Positions 1-9,829 of a stretch of DNA of 64,000 nt are shown piece by piece. Position numbers and translations under genes: made by a program. The notes beneath the pieces were generated by a model. It had not been told where the DNA came from, made no database searches, and saw only the letters and a program-made list of their open reading frames with translations. Source of the stretch: Sphingobacterium sp. ML3W (GTDB lineage: Bacteria > Bacteroidota > Bacteroidia > Sphingobacteriales > Sphingobacteriaceae). Every line of letters starts with the position of its first letter. The stretch's first letter is position 1. Location of the stretch: NCBI RefSeq assembly GCF_000747525.1, contig NZ_CP009278.1, positions 2,666,001 to 2,730,000 on the forward strand, in the 5' to 3' direction.

Positions 1-54
1 ACAGAAGATCGTCCCGTTGAATCGAAAAAAGAAAATGAGAAGCTTGAGAAATAA
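1..54 (+). CDS. C-terminal end of an unidentified protein (cut by window start)
   Basis: Frame 1 is open from the first base to a TAA at 52-54 and encodes a charged, Lys/Glu-rich tail of 17 residues ending in EKLEK. Nothing in this tail identifies a family. The call rests on the open frame, its charged composition and the strong hairpin at 188-226 that could end its transcript. It could also be chance. Confidence 0.35.
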   Translation, partial: TEDRPVESKKENEKLEK

Positions 55-187
55 TTCTCAAAGCTTTTAAAATTTAAAATCAGACACTTGCTTTTCTAAA
101 CAGAAAGCATTTTGTGTTTATAGACCTTTCCTCCACGTTTATTTATTATTTCACATATGTCACTGTCAAAAAAAATGGGCCTCATGT

Positions 188-226
188 AAAAGCCGCTATA
201 AAAATTAATTTATAGCGGCTTTTTAT
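188..226. terminator. Bidirectional intrinsic terminator
   Basis: A near-perfect inverted repeat (AAAGCCGCTATAAA / TTTATAGCGGCTTT) around a short AT loop is followed by a T-run and preceded by an A-run. It lies 17 bases past the lon stop on the minus strand and can also close the gene entering from the left. Confidence 0.8.
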
Positions 227-242
227 TTGCTCGATAACCTAA

Positions 243-2711
243 TTATTTCTTTTCGTCTAGATACTGTAACAGATTTTTAGCATTTTTTACTTTTTGATTC
301 AACAATCCCAAAGCGATTACTTCTGACATTTCGGTTACATAATGGAATTTCATGTCTGTTATATAGCTTTCTTTGATTTCTTCAATATCCTTTTGATTGG
401 ATTTACATAAGATAATCTCTTTAATGTTTGCACGTTTTGCAGCTAATATTTTTTCTTTGATACCACCAACAGGTAGAACTTTGCCACGTAAGGTAATCTC
501 GCCTGTCATCGCTAGGTTTTCTTTCACTTTACGCTGTGTGAACAAAGATGTAAGTGCTGTCAACATCGTAACCCCTGCAGAAGGACCATCTTTTGGTGTA
601 GCGCCTGCTGGGACGTGGATATGTACATCCCAATGATCGAATACACGGTAATCAATATTGAATTCTTCTGAATGTGAACGTAAATAGGCCATAGCGATTG
701 AAGCCGATTCTTTCATAACATCGCCGAGATTACCTGTCAAACTCATTTTTCCTTTTCCAGGACTTAAGCTTGATTCAATAAATAAAATATCACCACCTAC
801 AGAAGTCCAAGCTAAGCCTGTAACGACTCCTGCTACTTCGTTGTTTTCATAACTATCTTTATCGAAAATAGGAGCACCCAATATCTCTACTATATCTTTA
901 TCGTTGACATTGACATTATATTCTTTCTCCATCACGATACGGGTAGCGATTCCACGAACTGTAGAGCCTATTTTTTTCTCTAGACCGCGGACACCTGACT
1001 CGCGTGTATATTCTTCAATTATTTTTTCAATTATTTTAGCTTTCAAAGAAACATCCTTTGCCGTCAATCCATGGGCTTCACGCTGTTTTGGAAGTAAATG
1101 TTTCTTCGCGATTTCAATCTTCTCTTCAATGGTATAACCATTGACTTCGATGATTTCCATACGATCTAACAACGCAGGCTGGATGTTGTTCAATGAGTTG
1201 GCTGTAGCGATGAACATGACTTTTGATAAATCGAATTCCATCTCAACATAATGATCATAGAAAGTGGTATTTTGCTCTGGATCTAGAACTTCTAATAGTG
1301 CCGATGATGGGTCACCTTTGAAATCTGCACTCATCTTATCGATTTCATCCAATACAAAAACTGGGTTTGATGCGCCTGCTTTTTTTAACGATTGGATGAT
1401 ACGCCCTGGCATTGCACCAATATAAGTCTTACGGTGTCCTCGTATCTCTGCTTCATCGCGAACTCCTCCAAGAGCCATTCTCGTATATTTACGTCCTAAA
1501 GCTTTTGCAATAGACTTACCCAGCGATGTTTTACCAACCCCCGGAGGGCCTACCAAGCACAGAATAGGTGCTTTCATATTGTTTTTCAATTTCAGAACAG
1601 CCAAATATTCAATGATACGTTGTTTGACCTTATCTAGCCCGTAATGATCTTTATCCAAAACTTTCTGTGCTCTGTTAAGGTCAAAATTATCTTTCGTGAA
1701 TTCATTCCAAGGCAAGTCAAGTAGCAATTCCAAGTAGTTAATCTGTACAGAATAATCTGCAGCTGCCGGATTGATACGTGCCAGTTTTTCAATTTCTTTA
1801 TCGAAATGCTTAGCTATAACTTCATTCCATTTTTTCTTGGATGCTCTTTTTCGAAGCTCGATTATCTCCAAATCAGGAGTATTGCCACCCAATTCTTCTT
1901 GAATTGTCTTCAATTGTTGGTTCAAGAAATAATCACGCTGCTGTTTATCTAAGTCTACTCTAACTTTATTCTGAATCTGATTCTTTAATTCTAAAATTTG
2001 AATTTCTGAAGTTAAGAACTCTAATAGTAGACGTGCTTTCTCATCTGCATTTAAAAGCTCTAATAATTGTTGTTTTTGAATTAAATCAACATTGATATTG
2101 GAAGAGATAAAATTAATTAAGAAAGTAGGACTTTCAATATTTTTGATTGCGATACCTGCCTCGCTTGGTAGGTTTGGCGATAATTGAATAATCTGAAGCG
2201 CCATCTCTTTTAATGTCGCAATCAAAGCTTTGAACTCCTTCGTTGATTTAGGCTTCTCTTCTTTATATTTTTCTACGTTTGCTTTGAGGTAAGGTTCAGT
2301 CTGAACTGCTTCTAGCAGTTTAAATCGCTGTTTACCTTGTAATATAACGGTCGTATTACCGTCAGGCATTTGTAATACCTTGATGATATGTGCTACTGTT
2401 CCTATTTGATATAATTCATCGATGGTAGGGTCTTCCATAGACATGTCTTTCTGAGCAACGACACCTATGGTTTTATCTCCTTGATAAGCTTCTTTAACTA
2501 ATTTGATAGATTTATCGCGTCCAACTGTAATCGGAATTACCACACCTGGGAACAAGACTGTATTGCGTAAGGACAAAATAGGGAGTGACTCCGGAATTTC
2601 TGCATTGCGCATTTCATCTTCATCGTGCAGACTTAATAATGGAAAGAACTCGGTATCTTCAGATATAATGGGAATCGCCTGATTGAAATCAAATGTTTCG
2701 AATTTGCTCAT
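243..2711 (-). CDS. lon: Endopeptidase La (ATP-dependent Lon protease)
   Basis: Cytoplasmic AAA+ protease that unfolds and degrades misfolded and short-lived regulatory proteins. The 822 residues follow the LonA order. The N-terminal substrate domain covers about residues 40-240 ([12 protein letters not shown] start motif) and is followed by a coiled-coil stretch. The AAA+ module has Walker A GPPGVGKT near residue 388 and Walker [10 protein letters not shown]. The C-terminal peptidase domain has the catalytic Ser in [10 protein letters not shown] (about 711) and the Lys in [10 protein letters not shown] (about 752), so the Ser-Lys dyad is intact. Length and motifs are normal for the family. 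It is a single-gene unit with a terminator just downstream. No clear TAnnTTTG box was found upstream. Confidence 0.98.
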   Translation of the reverse strand: MSKFETFDFNQAIPIISEDTEFFPLLSLHDEDEMRNAEIPESLPILSLRNTVLFPGVVIPITVGRDKSIKLVKEAYQGDKTIGVVAQKDMSMEDPTIDELYQIGTVAHIIKVLQMPDGNTTVILQGKQRFKLLEAVQTEPYLKANVEKYKEEKPKSTKEFKALIATLKEMALQIIQLSPNLPSEAGIAIKNIESPTFLINFISSNINVDLIQKQQLLELLNADEKARLLLEFLTSEIQILELKNQIQNKVRVDLDKQQRDYFLNQQLKTIQEELGGNTPDLEIIELRKRASKKKWNEVIAKHFDKEIEKLARINPAAADYSVQINYLELLLDLPWNEFTKDNFDLNRAQKVLDKDHYGLDKVKQRIIEYLAVLKLKNNMKAPILCLVGPPGVGKTSLGKSIAKALGRKYTRMALGGVRDEAEIRGHRKTYIGAMPGRIIQSLKKAGASNPVFVLDEIDKMSADFKGDPSSALLEVLDPEQNTTFYDHYVEMEFDLSKVMFIATANSLNNIQPALLDRMEIIEVNGYTIEEKIEIAKKHLLPKQREAHGLTAKDVSLKAKIIEKIIEEYTRESGVRGLEKKIGSTVRGIATRIVMEKEYNVNVNDKDIVEILGAPIFDKDSYENNEVAGVVTGLAWTSVGGDILFIESSLSPGKGKMSLTGNLGDVMKESASIAMAYLRSHSEEFNIDYRVFDHWDVHIHVPAGATPKDGPSAGVTMLTALTSLFTQRKVKENLAMTGEITLRGKVLPVGGIKEKILAAKRANIKEIILCKSNQKDIEEIKESYITDMKFHYVTEMSEVIALGLLNQKVKNAKNLLQYLDEKK

Positions 2712-3039
2712 ATTATGTTCGGGTATATTTATGTTTTTATGTCAGTTTATGACAACATGTCGCAAAACTGCTAAAAAGTTATTTTTAAATAATGAATTAG
2801 GCTATTGCAAGTAAGGTGCCAAGCTCGTATTTGAATTTGAATCACACAATAAGACACTCCTATAAGAAAAAAAGGCAGTCTATGCTACTATTTTTGTCAG
2901 ATTATTTCGTTTAAATATTGTGTAAATAGGCATAATAATTGTAATATTGAATGCGAATATGGCGTTGTAGGTTAGTGCGGAATCATTATAATTATGAAAG
3001 CACATACTAAATGCTTGAATATAAATTAAATACTTTAAA
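2712..3039. other. Intergenic region between lon and the TPR gene
   Basis: This 328-base AT-rich stretch separates two divergent genes and must carry both promoters. I found no convincing TAnnTTTG box, RNA gene, repeat or small ORF in it. Confidence 0.6.
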
Positions 3040-3717
3040 ATGAAACGTAATTATTTAAATATGAATCTTAAATCGATTAAATTAGGCTTATTTACTGGCG
3101 CATTTGCTTTGATGTCGCTTTCAACCCAAGCACAGACTGCAAAAGAAGAGGAACACTCCAATCCAAATGTTCGTTTAGGTCAAAAAGCGCTATTAGATGG
3201 TGACTTTAAAAATGCAGCAATCTATTTAGAGAAATCTTTGCCTCAAGAAAGTAAAGATCCTCATGTATTATACATGTTAGGTTACTCTCAGTTTCAGAAC
3301 GGCGATTTCAAGAAAGCTGCAGAATCTTTTGGTAAAGTCGTGACTTTAGATAGTAAAAATTCAAATGGTTACTATTTCAAAGGAAAAGCAAATAATAATT
3401 TAGCTACACAGACTTCTACTAAATTGAGTAGTGCTGCACGCGAATCATTATTGAAATCGGCAATCGAAGATTATTCGAAAGCAATCGCAATTAACGCTAA
3501 TGATGTAAAATTATTTCAAAACAGAGCATTGGCATACCGTGATTATGGTATCTTAGTGGGTACAGCTGGTGTTGCTAATTATAACAAAACAGCAGCAACT
3601 GAAGCTTACAATAATGCGGTGAAAGATTACGAAAAGGTATTAACTTTTGATGCTTCACGTAAAGACATTCAATCGGAGATTAAGAAAGCGAAAATTTATC
3701 GTGACAACTTAAAATAG
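3040..3717 (+). CDS. Secreted tetratricopeptide-repeat protein
   Basis: 225 residues. The N-terminus has a type I signal peptide: basic start, hydrophobic core GLFTGAFALMSLS, likely cleavage after TQA. The mature part contains three to four TPR-like helical pairs, for example ALLDGDFKNAAIYLEKSL and YSQFQNGDFKKAAESFGK, and a later one around AIEDYSKAIAIN. TPRs are protein-binding scaffolds, so a periplasmic or outer-membrane-associated role is inferred; the partner is unknown. The ATG at 3040 is used; an in-frame ATG at 3061 would also leave a full signal peptide. It is monocistronic and followed by a strong terminator. Confidence 0.85.
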   Translation: MKRNYLNMNLKSIKLGLFTGAFALMSLSTQAQTAKEEEHSNPNVRLGQKALLDGDFKNAAIYLEKSLPQESKDPHVLYMLGYSQFQNGDFKKAAESFGKVVTLDSKNSNGYYFKGKANNNLATQTSTKLSSAARESLLKSAIEDYSKAIAINANDVKLFQNRALAYRDYGILVGTAGVANYNKTAATEAYNNAVKDYEKVLTFDASRKDIQSEIKKAKIYRDNLK

Positions 3718-3738
3718 TCGTGATTATAATGCATTAAA

Positions 3739-3773
3739 AAAAGCGCTGTATAATTATTATACGGCGCTTTTTA
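3739..3773. terminator. Bidirectional terminator
   Basis: Hairpin AAGCGCTGTATAA / TTATACGGCGCTT (one G-U pair) with A-run before and T-run after. It sits between the convergent TPR gene and the lipoprotein gene, so it can serve both. Confidence 0.8.
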
Positions 3774-3810
3774 TGTAATAATCCAGTAAGATAGGTTTAA
3801 CAATTATTTG

Positions 3811-4365
3811 TTAATCGTGTTTTAATCTTCCTGTTATTTTATAATGGCTTTTACCTAAAACCAATATATCCTGTTTTTTTTCAATTTGATAACTCGAGTC
3901 TACATCATAAGTCAGCTGTTCATTGCTAGAGTATAAACTATTATCAACTTTCCTTCTGATGACCACCTGTTTTATTTGGCCATCATTATCCTGTTCAATA
4001 GCTAAATATTGAATTGCCAATTGGGGCTTTTTCGCCTGATAAGTAATTTTACAATCAACTTCCTTAAAATCATAAAGATTAGAATCGGCATCTTGTGTGA
4101 TATCGGCAGATATAAATCCACTGAGCTCATTTTGCCAATTGGAAATCCGCAATGATTTAACTTCCTTATCTTCATCCTTGATGACTGTTTTTTCAACGAG
4201 GGGATTTAATTTTGTTAATTTTTCAATCTCTCCATTGAAAAATGAATCTAAAGATAGCGTGGAGCCTTTACTGTATTTTGCCTTTTTATCAGTCTGGCAG
4301 GACCAAAATAGCAAAGCACTCCCAAGTAATAAGGGTAGTGCTTTGCCTATATATCTGTTTTTCAT
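3811..4365 (-). CDS. Putative lipoprotein of unknown function
   Basis: 184 residues. A signal sequence (ALPLLLGSALLFWSC) ends in a lipobox-like Cys at residue 23, so the protein is probably lipid-anchored after Lgt and Lsp processing. The mature part is hydrophilic and rich in short alternating strands, with no motif I recognise. Its start is only 2 bases after the gpmI stop on the same strand, so the two genes are almost certainly co-transcribed and perhaps translationally coupled. The pairing with a glycolytic enzyme does not suggest a function. Confidence 0.8.
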   Translation of the reverse strand: MKNRYIGKALPLLLGSALLFWSCQTDKKAKYSKGSTLSLDSFFNGEIEKLTKLNPLVEKTVIKDEDKEVKSLRISNWQNELSGFISADITQDADSNLYDFKEVDCKITYQAKKPQLAIQYLAIEQDNDGQIKQVVIRRKVDNSLYSSNEQLTYDVDSSYQIEKKQDILVLGKSHYKITGRLKHD

Positions 4366-4367
4366 AT

Positions 4368-5897
4368 TTAGTCTTGTACTAATACCTGACCATTCATCTC
4401 AACTGGAATTTCTACTTGCAACAATTTCAATATCGTAGGTGCAATATCACCCAATTTACCATCTTTAACTTGTTTGTAATCTTTATCAATCAATATGCAC
4501 GGCACAAGATTGGTCGTGTGTGCTGTGTTAACTGAACCATCAGCATTGAGCATGAATTCGGAGTTACCATGGTCGGCAATGATGATAAAGGAATAACCGT
4601 ACTGCAGACCTTTCTCTACGACTTGTTTAGTACAATTATCTACGGTCTCTACGGCTTTAACTACAGCATCAAATACACCAGTATGACCCACCATGTCTGG
4701 GTTGGCAAAATTCAAACAAATGAAATCTGGCTGTGTTTCTTCAATATCTTTTACAATCGCAGCAGTAATACCTTCTGCAGACATTTCAGGCTGTAAATCG
4801 TATGTTGCCACCTTTGGAGATGGTACTAATAAACGATGTTCACCTTCAAACTCCTGCTCGCGACCTCCTGAAAAGAAGAAAGTAACATGTGGGTATTTTT
4901 CTGTTTCGGCGATACGAACCTGTGTTTTGTGATTTGCAGCTAAAACTTCACCAAGGGTATTTGTTAAGTTATCTTTGTGGAAGATGACCTTCACATTTTT
5001 AAACGTCTCGTCATAAGATGTCATAGTCACATAATACAAATCTAGCGGCTTTAAATCATATTCTGGAAATGCTTTTTGTGTCAATGCTATGGTAATCTCA
5101 CGACCGCGATCTGTTCTGAAGTTGTAACAAATCACAACATCACCATTTTGAATGGTAGCTACAGGCTTATCATCTGCATTTGTCAAAACAAGTGGTTTGA
5201 TAAACTCATCCGTAATATTTTGGTCGTACGAGTCTTGAATTGCATGTAATACGTCTTTTGTACCCGTACCACTGCCATGAACCATTAAGTCATATGCTAA
5301 TTTCACGCGTTCCCAACGGTTGTCGCGGTCCATTGCATAATAACGTCCTATTGCAGACGCTAAAGTACCTACGGATGATGGTAAGAAATCTTGTAAAGCT
5401 TTTACATAAGTCAATCCTGAATTAGGGTCGGTATCACGTCCATCTAGAAATGCATGAATAAAGACTTGGTCTGAAGTCAACCCTGCATGCTTTGCAGCAT
5501 CACAGAGACCACGTAAGTGACTCGTATGTGCGTGTACGCCACCGTCAGACAATAGGCCTATAAAATGTACTTTCTTGTTATTCGCTAAAGCATATTTAAA
5601 TGCGTCTTGAATAGTTGTATCTGTATTGAAGATACCATCGCGAACTGCCTTGTGTATACGCCCTAGCTCTTGATAAACAACACGTCCAGCACCTAAATTC
5701 ATATGTCCTACTTCAGAGTTTCCCATCTGACCTTCAGGTAATCCAACGGCCTCACCTGAAGCTTCTAGTTTTGAATTAGGATAGGTTGCTTTTAAATAAT
5801 CTAAATAGGGTGTATTCGCTGCATATGCTGCATCGGACTCATCTTCTTTTCCGTATCCTAATCCGTCTAGGATTAATAGTGCTACTTTTTTTTCCAT
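4368..5897 (-). CDS. gpmI: 2,3-bisphosphoglycerate-independent phosphoglycerate mutase
   Basis: Cytosolic glycolytic enzyme that interconverts 3- and 2-phosphoglycerate with two Mn ions and a phosphoserine intermediate. The 509-residue length is typical of iPGM. Metal-binding Asp11 lies in LILDGLGYG. The nucleophile is Ser61 in GQMGNSEVGHMNLGAG. HAFLDGRDTDP, YYAMDRDNRWER and the C-terminal IIADHGNSE and NTAHTTNLVP metal motifs are all present. A well-spaced promoter lies just upstream (5909-5939), and a lipoprotein gene follows after 2 bases. Confidence 0.98.
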   Translation of the reverse strand: MEKKVALLILDGLGYGKEDESDAAYAANTPYLDYLKATYPNSKLEASGEAVGLPEGQMGNSEVGHMNLGAGRVVYQELGRIHKAVRDGIFNTDTTIQDAFKYALANNKKVHFIGLLSDGGVHAHTSHLRGLCDAAKHAGLTSDQVFIHAFLDGRDTDPNSGLTYVKALQDFLPSSVGTLASAIGRYYAMDRDNRWERVKLAYDLMVHGSGTGTKDVLHAIQDSYDQNITDEFIKPLVLTNADDKPVATIQNGDVVICYNFRTDRGREITIALTQKAFPEYDLKPLDLYYVTMTSYDETFKNVKVIFHKDNLTNTLGEVLAANHKTQVRIAETEKYPHVTFFFSGGREQEFEGEHRLLVPSPKVATYDLQPEMSAEGITAAIVKDIEETQPDFICLNFANPDMVGHTGVFDAVVKAVETVDNCTKQVVEKGLQYGYSFIIIADHGNSEFMLNADGSVNTAHTTNLVPCILIDKDYKQVKDGKLGDIAPTILKLLQVEIPVEMNGQVLVQD

Positions 5898-5908
5898 AAT
5901 TATATAAG

Positions 5909-5939
5909 CAAATATAATTTAAAACAACTGATAATTCAA
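5909..5939 (-). promoter_or_regulatory. Bacteroidota-type promoter for gpmI
   Basis: On the minus strand a TTG (5939-5937), a 20-base spacer and TATATTTG (5916-5909) match the TTTG-N19-TAnnTTTG pattern of the Bacteroidota primary sigma factor. Transcription would start only a few bases before the gpmI ATG at 5897, giving a very short leader. Confidence 0.5.
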
Positions 5940-5991
5940 GACTATAGGGTCGGGAATGAAAATTTAATGTTTTTTTAATGTAAATTTTATA

Positions 5992-5999
5992 TAAATTTG
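5992..5999 (+). promoter_or_regulatory. Candidate -7 box upstream of the DUF4783-nadC genes
   Basis: TAAATTTG matches TAnnTTTG and lies about 100 bases before the ATG at 6103. No TTG is seen at the expected upstream spacing, so this is a weak call. Confidence 0.3.
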
Positions 6000-6102
6000 G
6001 CACTGTTTGTGTTGCCTATTTATCAAATCACTATAGCTAGTCTTACTTATTACTATTGAGCAAGTTCTCGGACGAAACGGTGTTTTAAATTGTTTTGTTT
6101 AA

Positions 6103-6561
6103 ATGAAGAAAATTACATTAATTATTTGCCTTTCCGTTTGCATGTTTATGCATTTGTTTGTTAACAACAATAGCGGGTACGCTAAAGTTTGCTACCACTC
6201 ACCATATATTTTGGCACCCGATATGTCTGATATGAATGATGCTCTTTTGTTGCATTTGAGAGCTGGGAGTGCTAAAAATTTAGCGCGCTTTTTTGGGTCG
6301 AATGTGACCTTATCCATCCTAAATGAAGATGGGTTATATTCCAAATTTCAAGGGGAAATGCTTTTGCAATCTTTCTTCTCAAAAAATAAACCAAGTACGG
6401 TAAAGTTGCTGCAAAAAATAACGAATAAAACCAATTATAGTTATTACGTTTATCAACTAACAAGTAATAAAAATTCATTTCGACTTTTTGTTAAAGTCAG
6501 TTTATCGAAAAATATCGAAACAATCGAAGAATTTCGAGTTGAAAAACAGGCTTCTAAATAA
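6103..6561 (+). CDS. DUF4783 family exported protein
   Basis: 152 residues with an N-terminal hydrophobic signal segment (LIICLSVCMFMHLFV). The rest resembles DUF4783, a small SnoaL/NTF2-like family found in Bacteroidota, often directly upstream of nadC as here. The core is DALLLHLRAGSAKNLARFFG, followed by alternating strands. The molecular function is unknown. The 67-base gap to nadC allows co-transcription. Identification rests on resemblance and gene order. Confidence 0.75.
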   Translation: MKKITLIICLSVCMFMHLFVNNNSGYAKVCYHSPYILAPDMSDMNDALLLHLRAGSAKNLARFFGSNVTLSILNEDGLYSKFQGEMLLQSFFSKNKPSTVKLLQKITNKTNYSYYVYQLTSNKNSFRLFVKVSLSKNIETIEEFRVEKQASK

Positions 6562-6628
6562 TATTTCCAAATTATTTTCTTGAATAAAATTTAAATTTCC
6601 ATCTTCGCTATATAATTTGTGAGGATTC

Positions 6629-7483
6629 ATGATGGAAAAAAAGGAATATATAAAAAAATTTGTTCACGAGGCTATTCTAGAAGACGTGGGGGATGGCGAT
6701 CATACAACGCTATCGACCATACCAAAAGATAAGATAGGTGAGGCTAAATTGATCGTAAAAGAAGATGGTATTCTTGCTGGAGTAGAAGTTGCTTTAGAAA
6801 TCATCAAGCAGATTGATGCTACCCTGGCTTATGAAGTCTTCATCCAAGATGGGAGCGCAGTCAAAGTAGGTGAGATCGCCTTTGTCTTAAAAGGGAAAAT
6901 CCATAGCATTCTTATAGCAGAACGTTTGATTCTGAACGTGATGCAACGCATGAGCGGAATCGCGACGACGACTCATCGTTATGCCAAGTTATTAGAAGGT
7001 ACCAAAACAAAAATTTTGGATACACGTAAAACAACTCCTTTACTTCGTTTGTTAGAGAAGGAAGCCGTCAAGATTGGGGGAGGTACCAACCATCGTTTTG
7101 GTCTGTACGATATGATTTTGATTAAAGACAATCATGTGGATTATAGCGGTAGTATAACACAGGCTCTAGAAAGCGCCAATGCTTATAGAACGACCCTTAA
7201 TAAGCCTATTGATATCGAAATTGAGGTTCGAAATTTTGACGAACTAGATGAAGTTATTACCTTTGGACAGGTTGATCGCATCATGTTGGACAATTTTAGC
7301 CCTGCTGATGTAAGGAAAGCGGTCGATATAATTGCAGAAAGATTTGTCACTGAGGCTTCTGGAGGAATTACAGAAGAAACACTTCAAGACTATGCAGCTG
7401 CAGGGGTAGATTATATCTCAGTAGGGGCATTGACACATTCTGTCAAAAGTTTGGATTTAAGTTTAAAAGCCAAATTAATTTAG
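6629..7483 (+). CDS. nadC: Nicotinate-nucleotide pyrophosphorylase (carboxylating)
   Basis: Cytosolic quinolinate phosphoribosyltransferase. It converts quinolinate and PRPP to nicotinate mononucleotide in de novo NAD synthesis. The 284 residues are typical. The N-terminal domain has EDVGDGDHTT. The barrel carries the substrate motifs LDTRKTTPLLR, GGGTNHRFGLYD and IKDNH, plus the IMLDN and EASGGI phosphate-binding segments. Tandem ATGs occur at 6629 and 6632; GAGG about 8 bases upstream is one of the few SD-like sequences in the window. plsY follows 16 bases later, so the two probably share an mRNA. Confidence 0.97.
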   Translation: MMEKKEYIKKFVHEAILEDVGDGDHTTLSTIPKDKIGEAKLIVKEDGILAGVEVALEIIKQIDATLAYEVFIQDGSAVKVGEIAFVLKGKIHSILIAERLILNVMQRMSGIATTTHRYAKLLEGTKTKILDTRKTTPLLRLLEKEAVKIGGGTNHRFGLYDMILIKDNHVDYSGSITQALESANAYRTTLNKPIDIEIEVRNFDELDEVITFGQVDRIMLDNFSPADVRKAVDIIAERFVTEASGGITEETLQDYAAAGVDYISVGALTHSVKSLDLSLKAKLI

Positions 7484-7499
7484 GACTTAACAATAATTA

Positions 7500-8144
7500 A
7501 TGATTTCTATTTATTTAGTAAGTGCAGTATTACTAGCTTATTTATTTGGTTCGATTCCTACTGCGGTATGGTTTGGGCAAGCGTTTTACGGTGTTGATGT
7601 AAGGGAGTATGGAAGTGGAAATGCTGGTGCAACTAATACCTTTCGTGTTTTAGGTCCTAAAGCAGGTGCTGTGGTGATGTTTGTCGACATTTTTAAAGGT
7701 TATACCGCTACGAATCTTGCTTATTTAATTGAAGTTGGGCAAAGTACCAGCAACATTCAATTTGTGAATTATCAATTAGCCCTTGGTGTAATTGCCGTTT
7801 TAGGTCATTTATTTCCAATTTTTGCGGGTTTTAGGGGAGGAAAGGGTGTAGCCACACTCTTTGGAATGATCTTAGCTATCCATGCTCCAGCAGCTTTGTT
7901 ATGTGTATCGATTTTTAGTATCATTCTATTAACGACACATTACGTATCATTGAGCTCCATAATGGCTGGTTTCACTTTTCCATTTAGTATAGCATTTCTA
8001 TTTAAAACTTCGATTCCTTCTGTATTGCTCTATGGGATAGCTATTTGTGCGCTGATCTTAATCACCCATCAAAAGAATATCGAGCGTTTACTGAAAGGAC
8101 ACGAATCTAAAGTTTATCTTTTTAAAAGGAAAAAGGGTACTTAG
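7500..8144 (+). CDS. plsY: Glycerol-3-phosphate acyltransferase PlsY
   Basis: Inner-membrane enzyme that transfers an acyl group from acyl-phosphate to glycerol-3-phosphate, the first step of phospholipid synthesis. The 214 residues contain about five transmembrane segments. They include the three cytosolic PlsY motifs: SIPTAVWFGQ with GSGNAGATNTFRVLG, the GHLFPIFAGFRGGKGVAT loop, and HQKNIERLLKG near the C-terminus. Length and motifs are normal. It follows nadC by 16 bases. Confidence 0.97.
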   Translation: MISIYLVSAVLLAYLFGSIPTAVWFGQAFYGVDVREYGSGNAGATNTFRVLGPKAGAVVMFVDIFKGYTATNLAYLIEVGQSTSNIQFVNYQLALGVIAVLGHLFPIFAGFRGGKGVATLFGMILAIHAPAALLCVSIFSIILLTTHYVSLSSIMAGFTFPFSIAFLFKTSIPSVLLYGIAICALILITHQKNIERLLKGHESKVYLFKRKKGT

Positions 8145-8193
8145 GCATAAGAATTGCATTTACTATTTGCTTAAGCAGTATATAAAACAAAAT

Positions 8194-8988
8194 ATGAAAA
8201 AGGCTTTTAAATATACAAGTATGTTCTTAATTGGAGCTACTTTGGCATCTTGTTCGACTGTTCCTATTACAGGACGCAAACAGTTAAGTCTGGTTAGCGA
8301 TAGTCAGATCCAAGAGCAAGCCGCTTCTTCGTATAAACAATTTTTAAATTCGTCTAAAACACGTGTTATTACGGGTACTAGTCAAGCTACGATGGTCAAA
8401 AAAGTAGGAAATAAATTAGCAATAGCTGTTAATCAATATTTGACTCAGCAGGGAATAGCAGATCAATTTAATTTCAACTGGGAATTTAACCTTGTACAAA
8501 GTGATGAAATAAATGCTTGGTGTATGCCTGGCGGGAAGGTGGCTATCTACACAGGTATTTTGCCTGTTACGCAGAATGAAACTGGGTTGGCTACAGTAAT
8601 GGGGCATGAGATTGCGCATGCGATCGCAAGACATTCGATGGAACAAATGTCTAGACAATATGCTACACAGGCTCTTGGAAACGTTTTAGGAGTAGCTACC
8701 TCAGGTAGTTCTTATGCTGGAATCGTTAATGCTGCATATGGTATTGGTGGTCAATTGACCTCTTTAAAATATTCGAGAGGAAATGAGTCTGAAGCAGACC
8801 GTATGGGACTTGTGATCATGGCAATGGCAGGTTACAACCCGAGTGAAGCCGTTAAATTTTGGGAACGTATGTCGAGTGGTAGTACTAAAGGTAATCCTGA
8901 ATTCTTGAGCACTCACCCAAGTGACGCTAGACGCATCAGCGATATACAAAAATTGCTTCCTGAAGCTTTAAAATATTACAAAAAATAA
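8194..8988 (+). CDS. M48 family lipoprotein metallopeptidase (LoiP/BepA-like)
   Basis: 264 residues from the ATG at 8194; the open frame extends to a TTG at 8167 but only the ATG gives a clean signal peptide. The N-terminus ends in a lipobox (TLASCSTVPITGR), so it is a lipid-anchored zinc protease. The catalytic motif is HEIAHAIARH, and the third zinc ligand is likely the Glu in SRGNESEADRMGL. The C-terminal part contains FLSTHPSDARRI, typical of periplasmic M48 proteases such as LoiP and YcaL. Its role is probably cell-envelope protein quality control. It is followed by a strong terminator. Confidence 0.93.
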   Translation: MKKAFKYTSMFLIGATLASCSTVPITGRKQLSLVSDSQIQEQAASSYKQFLNSSKTRVITGTSQATMVKKVGNKLAIAVNQYLTQQGIADQFNFNWEFNLVQSDEINAWCMPGGKVAIYTGILPVTQNETGLATVMGHEIAHAIARHSMEQMSRQYATQALGNVLGVATSGSSYAGIVNAAYGIGGQLTSLKYSRGNESEADRMGLVIMAMAGYNPSEAVKFWERMSSGSTKGNPEFLSTHPSDARRISDIQKLLPEALKYYKK

Positions 8989-9009
8989 TTATTTGCATAC
9001 AAATAATTT

Positions 9010-9037
9010 GAAAGAGGTCCGAGGACCTCTTTTTTTG
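9010..9037 (+). terminator. Intrinsic terminator after the M48 gene
   Basis: Perfect stem AAAGAGGTCC / GGACCTCTTT with a 2-base GA loop and a 7-T run. Confidence 0.85.
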
Positions 9038-9115
9038 TTCTATATAACACCATGCTGAACGTGCATTGGCTTAATTATTGCCTCTCCATATTTATTATAC
9101 TTAAATAAATTAATT

Positions 9116-9775
9116 ATGGGAATGACAGATTTAATAACAGGCGGTTTAGGTGATAAAATGGCTGCTGGATTGTCCAAAAAATTAGGAATAGATTCTACTA
9201 AGGCGACCTGGATTTTAGCAATTGCTGTCCCCTTAATTGCGGGAGCGATTAAATATAACCAAAGTAAAGGTGACAGTAATCAAGCAAAGGGGTTTGCAGA
9301 CGCTTTGGACACCAAACACGATGGCGCCATTTTGGATCATGTAGATAAAGTAATCGAACAAGGGCCTACGGATGATGGCAATAAGATTGTTCAACATATT
9401 TTTGGTAGCAAGACAGAATATGTAGCTGAAGGATTAGCTCAAAAAAGTGGTTTTAGTTCCGCTCAAATAACAGGTGTATTGGCTACTATAGCGCCAATTG
9501 TAATGGGTTATTTAGGTAAGGAGAAATCTAATGAGGCACAAAACGGCAATAACAATCCGTTAGGTGATATCTTGGGCGGTTTTTTAGGCGGAAATAACGC
9601 AAGTTCTGGTGGCTTGGGTGGAATGCTTGGAAATATATTTGGTGGAGATAAAAAAGTTGAAAATGAGAATCCTACATCTGGAGGATTGACAGATAAAATT
9701 TCGGATTTCTTTGATAAGAATAAAGATGGGAGTGCTATTGATGACATTATCGGTATGTTCACCAAAAATAAATAA
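9116..9775 (+). CDS. DUF937 domain protein
   Basis: 219 residues with no signal peptide. The N-terminal two thirds contain two copies of the DUF937/YidB-like helical pattern (LSKKLGID.., then LAQKSGFSSAQITGVLATIAPIVMGYL). A Gly/Asn-rich linker follows (GDILGGFLGG, GGLGGMLGNIFGG). The C-terminus contains DKNKDGSAIDDI near residue 200, which resembles an EF-hand/dockerin loop except at its last position. The family function is unknown. A small unrelated gene follows 54 bases later. Confidence 0.82.
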   Translation: MGMTDLITGGLGDKMAAGLSKKLGIDSTKATWILAIAVPLIAGAIKYNQSKGDSNQAKGFADALDTKHDGAILDHVDKVIEQGPTDDGNKIVQHIFGSKTEYVAEGLAQKSGFSSAQITGVLATIAPIVMGYLGKEKSNEAQNGNNNPLGDILGGFLGGNNASSGGLGGMLGNIFGGDKKVENENPTSGGLTDKISDFFDKNKDGSAIDDIIGMFTKNK

Positions 9776-9829
9776 ACGCTAAAACTCTTTTCTTTACGGG
9801 TTGTTATTTTATATATAATATATACAATT

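Noticed and set aside
7548..7562. GGTTCGATTCC, a tRNA T-arm-like sequence
   Set aside because: It lies inside plsY and encodes conserved residues GSIP; no acceptor or anticodon arms surround it.
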